Below, piece after piece: positions 1-4,413 of a stretch of DNA of 5,389 nt; the first letter of the stretch is position 1, and every line of letters starts with the position of its first letter. This DNA comes from Ignavibacteriales bacterium CG12_big_fil_rev_8_21_14_0_65_30_8 (lineage in GTDB: Bacteria > Bacteroidota > Ignavibacteria > Ignavibacteriales > Ignavibacteriaceae): contig PFGS01000035.1 in the NCBI GenBank assembly GCA_002783525.1, positions 705-6,093 of the forward strand, given 5' to 3'. The translations under genes were made by a program, and so were the position numbers. Under the pieces are notes generated by a model. The model did not search any database. It was not told the origin of the DNA and was given only the letters and a program-made list of their open reading frames with translations.

Positions 1-18
1 AAAAATCAATTTTTTCAT
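1..18 (-). CDS. Start of a probable exported protein (5' end only)
   Basis: Reading leftwards from 18, the sequence gives ATG AAA AAA TTG ATT TTT (MKKLIF) and then leaves the window. A GAGG ribosome binding site at 26-29 sits 7 nt before the ATG, the same arrangement as in the complete genes here. MKK followed by hydrophobic residues is the usual beginning of a signal peptide, and two neighbouring genes also begin with MKK. Six codons say nothing about function. The gene lies beyond the terminator at 222-250, so it is probably a separate transcription unit. Confidence 0.55.
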
Positions 19-25
19 TTTGTTA

Positions 26-29
26 CCTC
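26..29 (-). promoter_or_regulatory. Ribosome binding site of the truncated leftmost gene
   Basis: On the minus strand the sequence reads GAGG, then TAACAAA, then ATG at 18. The 7-nt spacing matches the other starts in this window and is the main support for calling the six-codon partial gene. Confidence 0.55.
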
Positions 30-80
30 ATTCTCTTTTTATTTATAAAAATTTGTTTAGCACAAGTAATTTCATAACAA

Positions 81-106
81 AAAATCCCAATTAGATATTG
101 GATTTT
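81..106 (-). terminator. Weak terminator-like hairpin
   Basis: Arms 81-91 and 97-106 pair over ten base pairs (AAAATCCAAT against ATTGGATTTT) with one bulged C and the loop TAGAT. On the minus strand the hairpin is followed by a run of T. Only two GC pairs plus the bulge make it weak. It could be a backup terminator behind 222-250, a bidirectional terminator, or chance in AT-rich DNA. Confidence 0.3.
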
Positions 107-144
107 ATTCTATATATATAATCAGAAGTAATTATGGAGTATTC

Positions 145-180
145 AATCACCCAAAGGGATGAAAAATGGACTACATCTTT
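145..180. repeat. Dispersed intergenic repeat, copy 1
   Basis: This 36-base segment (AATCA, two variable bases, CAAAGGGATGAAAA, then TGGACTACATCTTT) matches 4209-4244 at 33 of 36 positions in the same orientation. Both copies are intergenic and about 4 kb apart. The match stops abruptly on both sides. Its nature is unknown: it could be a mobile-element remnant, a MITE-like unit or a regulatory site. Confidence 0.7.
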
Positions 181-221
181 ATGATGAGTTTTTATAGGAT
201 ATTTGTTAAATTCATTTTAAA

Positions 222-250
222 TAAAAAAATATCCGGCCTGAGCCGGATAT
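222..250 (-). terminator. Rho-independent terminator after the lysine-rich small gene
   Basis: Arms 229-237 (ATATCCGGC) and 242-250 (GCCGGATAT) form a perfect 9-bp stem with a 4-nt loop and a GC-rich core. On the minus strand the stem runs directly into TTTTTT at 228-223. It lies 37 bases past the stop of the 39-codon gene and probably ends the transcript that carries the small gene and the two OmpA-family genes. Confidence 0.9.
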
Positions 251-287
251 AAAAGTAATTTCGAATTTACAACAATCAACTATTTAT

Positions 288-407
288 TTATGAGGAACCA
301 AAGCTCTTCTTTTCGTTTTTCTTTTCTCTCTTAGCAGCTTTTTTCTCTTTCATTGTTTTTGTTGCCTCTTTCTTCGTACCCTTTTTACTATTCTGTCCTT
401 TGCTCAT
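288..407 (-). CDS. Small lysine-rich conserved-type hypothetical protein, 39 aa
   Basis: The frame runs from ATG at 407 to TAA at 290-288 and encodes 39 residues. It begins MSKGQNSKKGTKKEATKTMK, continues with a KEKKAAKREKKNEKK-like stretch and ends SFGSS. I count 14 Lys, 1 Arg and 4 Glu, so the protein is very basic and hydrophilic, with no signal peptide or membrane segment. An AAAGGA site at 415-420 lies 7 nt before the ATG, exactly as in the neighbouring genes, and a strong terminator follows the stop; together these make it a real gene rather than chance. Very short proteins with an M(S/A)KGQ-type start and a KEKxAxKxxKK tail occur in Bacteroidota as hypothetical proteins (from memory, not searched). 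It lies 55 bases behind the glycine-zipper lipoprotein gene, probably on the same transcript. Nucleic-acid or polyanion binding is possible from charge alone, but I assign no function. Confidence 0.8.
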   Translation of the reverse strand: MSKGQNSKKGTKKEATKTMKEKKAAKREKKNEKKSFGSS

Positions 408-414
408 AATAATT

Positions 415-420
415 TCCTTT
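415..420 (-). promoter_or_regulatory. Ribosome binding site of the 39-aa gene
   Basis: On the minus strand AAAGGA is followed by AATTATT and ATG. The core and 7-nt spacing are the same as at the OmpA-family starts (AGGA at 1142-1145 and 2323-2326), which supports this very short gene as translated. Confidence 0.75.
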
Positions 421-462
421 TTTATATGATTCAGTATTAACCTAAATAAATATTAAAAGCAA

Positions 463-1134
463 TTAATTAATGACACCTTTTGCAGCAGCATCTTTAAGAT
501 CATCATTCGCAAAAACTGCGATCTCAACTCTTCGATTTTGTTTTTTTCCTATAGCCGTATCATTTGTTGCAACCGGATCTTTTTCACCTAATCCAGTAAT
601 AGAAAGTCTTGCAGTTGGAATTCCCCGTGACAACATATAATCTGAAACTGATTTAGCTCTTTGTTCAGATAGAGTTTGATTGAATGGCTCACTACCATCA
701 GAATCTGTATGACCTGTAACAAGTATATTTGTATCCGGGTATTTATTTAGTATAACAGAAAGTTTATCAATATTTAATTTGGCATGGGATTGAAGTACTG
801 AAGAATTGACGGCAAATAAAATGCCCGAGTCAAAAGTAATTTTTATACCTTCACCTACACGTTCTATTTTTGCACCTGCAATATCGTTCTGCATTTCTTC
901 TGCTTGTTTATCCATATAATTTCCTATCAAAGCTCCGGCAGTTCCACCAACAGCAGCACCAATTATAGCGCCCAGTGCAGTATTACCCGCATAATGTCCT
1001 ATAACTCCTCCTACTACTCCGCCACTAGCGCCACCAATAACGCCACCTTTAACTGCGTTGCTTGCACCGCAGCCTGAAACAAAAATTGATGTGGCTAATA
1101 TTGATATAATAACAAATACTTTTATCTTTTTCAT
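463..1134 (-). CDS. YiaD-like glycine-zipper OmpA-family lipoprotein
   Basis: This 223-residue envelope protein most likely links the outer membrane to peptidoglycan. Residues 1-22 are a lipoprotein signal peptide ending in the lipobox VSGC, so Cys22 would be lipidated; no Asp follows, which fits outer-membrane sorting by the enteric rule. Residues about 30-72 are a glycine zipper (GGVIGGASGGVVGGVIG and a second GA/GG-rich stretch ending ALIGNYMDKQ). Residues about 97-207 are an OmpA C-terminal domain: FDSGILF, the GHTD motif with Asp144, the LSEQRAKSV helix with Arg159 (the Asp/Arg pair that holds diaminopimelate in OmpA) and the closing NRRVEI. Order and length match E. coli YiaD. The start is set by AGGA 7 nt upstream. 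The gene lies 79 bases behind another OmpA-family gene and 55 bases before a small lysine-rich gene. The tail after the domain (about 15 residues, DDLKDAAAKGVIN) is a small extension of unknown meaning. Confidence 0.93.
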   Translation of the reverse strand: MKKIKVFVIISILATSIFVSGCGASNAVKGGVIGGASGGVVGGVIGHYAGNTALGAIIGAAVGGTAGALIGNYMDKQAEEMQNDIAGAKIERVGEGIKITFDSGILFAVNSSVLQSHAKLNIDKLSVILNKYPDTNILVTGHTDSDGSEPFNQTLSEQRAKSVSDYMLSRGIPTARLSITGLGEKDPVATNDTAIGKKQNRRVEIAVFANDDLKDAAAKGVIN

Positions 1135-1160
1135 TTTTTAATCCTTTTTTATTTAGTTAT

Positions 1161-1189
1161 TATCTCTGTGAAAATTATTCACAGAGATA
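1161..1189. terminator. Intercistronic hairpin between the two OmpA-family genes
   Basis: Arms 1161-1172 (TATCTCTGTGAA) and 1178-1189 (TTCACAGAGATA) form a perfect 12-bp stem with the 5-nt loop AATTA. On the minus strand it is followed by ATAACTAAATAAAAAAGG, with no T-run. It is therefore more likely a partial attenuator or mRNA-stabilising hairpin at the 3' end of the porin message than a full Rho-independent terminator. It leaves about 27 bases before the next start codon, and that stretch contains the ribosome binding site. Confidence 0.55.
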
Positions 1190-1213
1190 TCAATTAATTT
1201 CTTAATAAAAATA

Positions 1214-2314
1214 TTATTTAAGAATTCTAAAGACTATTCTTCTGTTCAAGGCTCTACCTTCTTCTGTATTATTATTTCCAACCGGATCATGTTCACCATA
1301 ACCGACAGTTGTTAGTCTGTTTTTAGCAATGCCTTTTGAAACAAGATAGTCTTTTACTGTTTTAGCTCTTTCAATTGAAAGTTGCTTGTTGTAGGTACTA
1401 GTACCTACATAGTCAGTATATCCCTGTATTTCAACTCTGGTGCTAGCTCTTTCTTTTAAAAGAAAAACAGCTTTATCAAGCACTTCGTATGATTCAGGTA
1501 AAAGGTCTGCTCTATCAAATGCAAAATTAACGCCTACCAGGACTAATTTATCTTTATCTATTTCATAAATGTATTTATCAACAAGAACTTCTCTTATAAT
1601 TTCTTTTGGTATATGGTTAATTATCATTTTATCAATTCTACCATAGTCCGTCATATCTTTTGCTACCGCAGTTATTCCCTGGCAAGGTTCGCACTTGTCT
1701 GATGGCTCTCCCTGACCAAAAAAGAAATTAAAACCTGCACTAAGCACTATGTAGGAATCGCGCCCATTCACCTCAACCGGTGAGATTGTACCGTCTAGTT
1801 CTGAATTGTTTGTCATATGATAACCAAACTCTGTTACTAAACTCCAGTTTGAACTCAATTTAAATTCAGCACCGACACCTGCATTTAATTGTGATCCGAA
1901 TTTGCTGTCGGGAACCCCTGCTGTTTGCGGGTTGGTTAAGGATTTATAATTACCACCAACTCCTACATATAAATAAGGTGAAACCGGTGAACAGGGGACA
2001 AGGTAATACATCAAATCAAGGTCACCTGTTATAAGGTTAGTTGTTTCATCAACAAGGCTGAATGTTGCATCAGTCCATTGTCCTTCCATATGAGAATATC
2101 CTCCCTTCAATCTTAATCCAACGTGTTCTGAAAAATTTCGTTGGAGTGATAAATATCCACCGTAATCTGAATTTAAAGAGCTAATGTTTACAGAATAAAG
2201 CCTAGGGTAACTTAATCCAAAACCGAATGACCAACTATCTGTTGATGTTTGTGCTTGTGATTCACCAATGCCTACTGTTAGCAAAAGTGCAAGCAGAATA
2301 AAAAACTTTTTCAT
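1214..2314 (-). CDS. OmpA/OprF-like outer membrane beta-barrel protein
   Basis: The 366-residue protein is an outer-membrane barrel with a periplasmic peptidoglycan-binding domain. Residues 1-21 are a signal peptide, probably cut after SQA. Residues about 25-200 alternate polar and hydrophobic positions and are rich in Gly and aromatics (WSFGFGLSYPRLY, YLYVGVGGNYKS, AGVGAEFKLSSNWSLVTEFGY, and a final strand YIVLSAGFNFFFG), as expected for an eight-stranded OmpA-type barrel. A linker at about 201-252 carries a CEPC motif (Cys208, Cys211); a third Cys is at 108. Residues about 255-366 are the OmpA C-terminal domain: VNFAFDRADLLPES, the GYTD motif with Asp301, LSIERAKTV with Arg316, and NRRIVF near the end. 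An AGGA site lies 8 nt before the ATG. The gene begins just behind a strong terminator, so it probably has its own promoter and heads the unit that continues with the YiaD-like gene. A general porin or structural role is likely; a specific substrate cannot be read. Confidence 0.92.
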   Translation of the reverse strand: MKKFFILLALLLTVGIGESQAQTSTDSWSFGFGLSYPRLYSVNISSLNSDYGGYLSLQRNFSEHVGLRLKGGYSHMEGQWTDATFSLVDETTNLITGDLDLMYYLVPCSPVSPYLYVGVGGNYKSLTNPQTAGVPDSKFGSQLNAGVGAEFKLSSNWSLVTEFGYHMTNNSELDGTISPVEVNGRDSYIVLSAGFNFFFGQGEPSDKCEPCQGITAVAKDMTDYGRIDKMIINHIPKEIIREVLVDKYIYEIDKDKLVLVGVNFAFDRADLLPESYEVLDKAVFLLKERASTRVEIQGYTDYVGTSTYNKQLSIERAKTVKDYLVSKGIAKNRLTTVGYGEHDPVGNNNTEEGRALNRRIVFRILK

Positions 2315-2344
2315 TTAATTTTTCCTTTTATATTATTAAAATCT

Positions 2345-2379
2345 TAAAATAAAAGATGAGGAGATAGATTCTCCTCATC
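2345..2379 (-). terminator. Rho-independent terminator after the DUF3494 lipoprotein gene
   Basis: Arms 2355-2364 (GATGAGGAGA) and 2370-2379 (TCTCCTCATC) form a perfect 10-bp stem with the 5-nt loop TAGAT on the plus strand. On the minus strand the stem is followed by TTTTATTTT. It begins 16 bases past the stop of the surface lipoprotein gene and separates it from the OmpA-family genes. Confidence 0.88.
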
Positions 2380-2395
2380 CGTATCATTTCTGCTA

Positions 2396-4126
2396 CTATC
2401 TTTTGTCAACAATACTGGCATCTAAAGTAACTGCACCAATTCGTGTTAATGCTCTGCCGCGCAATGAAGCACCGGTAGTTAACGTGATTGATTGATCAGC
2501 AAGAATATTTCCATAAAATATGGAGTTCGTTCCAAGTGTTGCTGAGGTACCAACTGACCAGAAAATATTTTCCCACTTAGCGCCTCCAGCAAGAACAATA
2601 CTTGTACCTGCATCTGTAATTAGTGTAGAACCCATCTTGAATATCCAGGTTGCATTTGGATCACCACCTGCGTCAAGAGTTAATATTCCGTTTGGTCCGG
2701 TACCTGAGATACCACTTGTGGAAGAATTTACATAGAGACCGGGTGCTAGTGTCAGACCGCCAAGTTGTCCCGGAAGGGAGATAGCGTTGAGTGATCTTCC
2801 CTGCGCATCATTATAAGCTGTAGTCAAATCAGTTTTTGCAGTTTCAACTATAGGATCAGCAGTCATATATAGAGTTCCGACAACAACTCCCGGAGGGAAT
2901 CCGTCAATTGTAGCGGTTGGGAATGCTCCAACATCTCCATATAAAGTTGAGAAGCCGATATTAGAAACTCCAGAGCCGGCGATAACAGCAAAGTCACCAA
3001 CGGACCCGAGATTAACCGGTGAAGGACCAGCACCGCTTGCAGTAAAGTTTGCTACTAATGATCTGTTACCTGAAATAGTGAAAGAATAATTGGCAAGTGT
3101 TGATACTTCTACAAAATTTTCAGTCCAATTAGTAAATGTATACCCAGCATTTGCTGTTGCTGTTATGGTTACCAAAGTTCCGGAGTCAAATGATCCATCA
3201 CCACTGGTATTTCCTCCGGCTACAGGAAGCGATGAGAGCGCAACCGTATATTTTCCTGTAACTAATGCAAAGTTTGCTACTAAAGTTCTGTTTTGAATTA
3301 GAGAGAACTGGTAATTCGTATTTGTAGAAACTGCAATTCCATTCTCTGTCCAATTGGTAAATGTGTAACCGGTATTTGGTGTAGCGGTTACTGTAACTGA
3401 GCTGCCTGTGTTAAATGTACCGCCTCCACTGGTTGTTCCACCAATTGATGGATTTGAAGAGAGTACTATTGTGTACTGTGCTGAAGGCAAAGCAAAGTTA
3501 GCCACAAGTGTCCTGTCACTTTTTATGTCAAAATTATAATTGGCACTTGTTGAAACTGCAATTCCAGCTTCTGTCCAGTTGACAAACAAATAACCTGCAG
3601 CTGGCGTTGCTGTTACAGTTACTGAAGATCCCGTACCAAAAGTACCGGCTCCATTTGTTGTTCCACCTGCTGATGGGTTTGATGATAAAGCTACTGTGTA
3701 TGTAACGCTGGAGGCAGCAGTAGTAAAACTCCAAACATAGTTGGCTGCCAACGAAATTCCTTTAAGGTTTTTAGCCCCGGTTGTTATTGTTGCTGTATAT
3801 TTAGTATCTGGCTGAAGGGCACTTGTAGGCGTAAACATTGCTATTTTGTTTGTATAAGAAACTGTACCTGATACAAACGATGTACCCTGCATTAAAGTAA
3901 ATGTTGCTGTAGTAATTGTTAAAGAGTCCATTGACTCACTGAAAGTTGCCGTAAGTTTACTGTTGAAGGCCACGCTTGGTGCTAGGTCAACAGGATTTGT
4001 TGAACTTACTGTTGGTGTTGTAACTATAGGGGGTGAAACGACACTTACTCTGTCATCGCAGCCGGCAATAATCATTACCAGTAGCAGTGGCATTAACCAC
4101 AACATACTATATTTATTAATTTTCAT
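2396..4126 (-). CDS. Surface lipoprotein: Ig-like domain, three InlB-type repeats and a DUF3494 ice-binding-like domain
   Basis: The 576-residue protein looks like a lipid-anchored stalk-and-head adhesin. Residues 1-23 are a lipoprotein signal peptide (hydrophobic core LWLMPLLLVMII, lipobox IAGC, Cys23). Residues about 33-136 resemble a Big_5 Ig-like domain (STNPVDLAPSVAFNSKLTATF, later YTATITTGAKNLKG and WSFTT). Three tandem repeats follow at about 143-217, 218-292 and 293-363, each starting YTxxLSS.P and holding VTxTA....GY.F.NWTE and R.LVANF; they resemble divergent InlB B-repeats. Residues about 369-575 form a DUF3494 domain, starting PVNLGSVGDFAVIAG and including TAYNDAQGR, LAPGLY, TWIFKMG, AGGAKWENIFWSVG and GRALTRIGAVTLDA. 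The protein ends directly after it, with no T9SS sorting domain, so the lipid is the likely anchor. DUF3494 proteins include proven ice-binding proteins, but many members are not shown to bind ice; adhesion is equally likely. AGGAG at 4137-4141 lies 10 nt before the ATG. The gene lies 287 bases behind a second DUF3494 gene. Confidence 0.9.
   Translation of the reverse strand: MKINKYSMLWLMPLLLVMIIAGCDDRVSVVSPPIVTTPTVSSTNPVDLAPSVAFNSKLTATFSESMDSLTITTATFTLMQGTSFVSGTVSYTNKIAMFTPTSALQPDTKYTATITTGAKNLKGISLAANYVWSFTTAASSVTYTVALSSNPSAGGTTNGAGTFGTGSSVTVTATPAAGYLFVNWTEAGIAVSTSANYNFDIKSDRTLVANFALPSAQYTIVLSSNPSIGGTTSGGGTFNTGSSVTVTATPNTGYTFTNWTENGIAVSTNTNYQFSLIQNRTLVANFALVTGKYTVALSSLPVAGGNTSGDGSFDSGTLVTITATANAGYTFTNWTENFVEVSTLANYSFTISGNRSLVANFTASGAGPSPVNLGSVGDFAVIAGSGVSNIGFSTLYGDVGAFPTATIDGFPPGVVVGTLYMTADPIVETAKTDLTTAYNDAQGRSLNAISLPGQLGGLTLAPGLYVNSSTSGISGTGPNGILTLDAGGDPNATWIFKMGSTLITDAGTSIVLAGGAKWENIFWSVGTSATLGTNSIFYGNILADQSITLTTGASLRGRALTRIGAVTLDASIVDKR
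3038..3700 (-). repeat. Three tandem 225-bp coding repeats (75 residues each)
   Basis: Within the lipoprotein gene the repeats begin at codons 143, 218 and 293 (bases 3700, 3475 and 3250), a spacing of exactly 75 codons each time. By hand count, repeats 1 and 2 share about 52 of 75 residues. The third is more diverged and runs without a clear boundary into the DUF3494 domain. They probably form a stalk that lifts the C-terminal domain from the membrane. The DNA copies are similar enough that in-frame gain or loss of units is plausible. Confidence 0.88.
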
Positions 4127-4136
4127 TTTTCATTTA

Positions 4137-4141
4137 CTCCT
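4137..4141 (-). promoter_or_regulatory. Ribosome binding site of the DUF3494 lipoprotein gene
   Basis: AGGAG on the minus strand is followed by TAAATGAAAA and the ATG at 4126. A closer ATG at 4133 is only 3 nt from the site and opens a five-codon frame (MKNEN, stop), so 4126 is the better start; it also gives a perfect lipoprotein signal peptide. Confidence 0.7.
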
Positions 4142-4208
4142 TTTTTTAACAATACATTTTCTTGGTTTATTAACTGGTAAGAATTTACACAGGGATTACG
4201 AGTTTAGT

Positions 4209-4244
4209 AATCAGTCAAAGGGATGAAAAGTGGACTACATCTTT
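4209..4244. repeat. Dispersed intergenic repeat, copy 2
   Basis: This segment matches 145-180 at 33 of 36 bases in the same orientation. The three differences are two adjacent bases after AATCA and one A/G change in GAAAAxTGGA. On the minus strand both copies can be read as KDVVHFSSL, followed by a stop here but not in copy 1, so coding is not supported. It lies between two GGGATTACGA direct repeats that copy 1 lacks. Confidence 0.7.
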
Positions 4245-4413
4245 TGGGTTAGACATTTTATGTTGTGGTGGGATTACGACGAAAAATTAATTGTTCATTA
4301 AATAAGATAGAGTAGGCTAAGCTGAACTGTTTTCAGAAAGCACTCACCTAACACTTAAGTATGAGGTGATGAAAATTTACTCTTTGAAACAAAACATACT
4401 TTATCAATAAGAA

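Larger units (their letters stand above)
19..221. other. AT-rich intergenic region upstream of the leftmost gene
   Basis: About 200 bases with no open frame that looks coding on either strand. It holds a terminator-like hairpin at 81-106 and one copy of a dispersed repeat at 145-180. A promoter for the gene starting at 18 should be here, but I found no convincing sigma-70 pair or Bacteroidetes-type -33/-7 motif. Confidence 0.6.
4127..4413. other. Intergenic region between the two DUF3494 genes
   Basis: 287 bases without a supportable gene. From right to left it holds a weak hairpin (arms 4344-4349 and 4364-4369, 14-nt loop, no T-run), two copies of GGGATTACGA (4270-4279 and 4192-4201), one copy of the 36-base dispersed repeat between them, and the AGGAG site of the lipoprotein gene at 4137-4141. 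No convincing promoter was found. The length and lack of a strong terminator leave open whether the two DUF3494 genes share a transcript. Confidence 0.6.

Noticed and set aside
2520..2735. Plus-strand open frame inside the DUF3494 part of the lipoprotein gene
   Set aside because: It is the antisense of a well-supported coding region, has no ribosome binding site and encodes no recognisable domain.
3090..3296. Plus-strand open frame opposite the third repeat
   Set aside because: Antisense shadow of the repeat region; composition follows from the opposite strand.
3038..3700. Regular repeats as a CRISPR array
   Set aside because: Units are 225 bp, in frame, adjoining and diverged at many positions; they are protein repeats.
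3534..3734. Second minus-strand frame inside the first repeats
   Set aside because: Alternative frame of the lipoprotein gene with unlikely composition (many Cys, Trp and Asn) and no start signal.
3963..4226. Plus-strand frame running from the lipoprotein gene into the intergenic region
   Set aside because: Most of it is antisense to the signal peptide and Ig-like domain; its apparent hydrophobic segment is the complement of the spacer and the lipoprotein signal sequence.
4215..4256. Thirteen-codon minus-strand frame MSNPKDVVHFSSL across repeat copy 2
   Set aside because: No ribosome binding site, and copy 1 of the repeat lacks both the start and the stop, so the shared unit is DNA rather than a conserved peptide.
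4344..4369. Hairpin as terminator of the rightmost gene
   Set aside because: Only a 6-bp stem with a 14-nt loop and no T-run on the minus strand.
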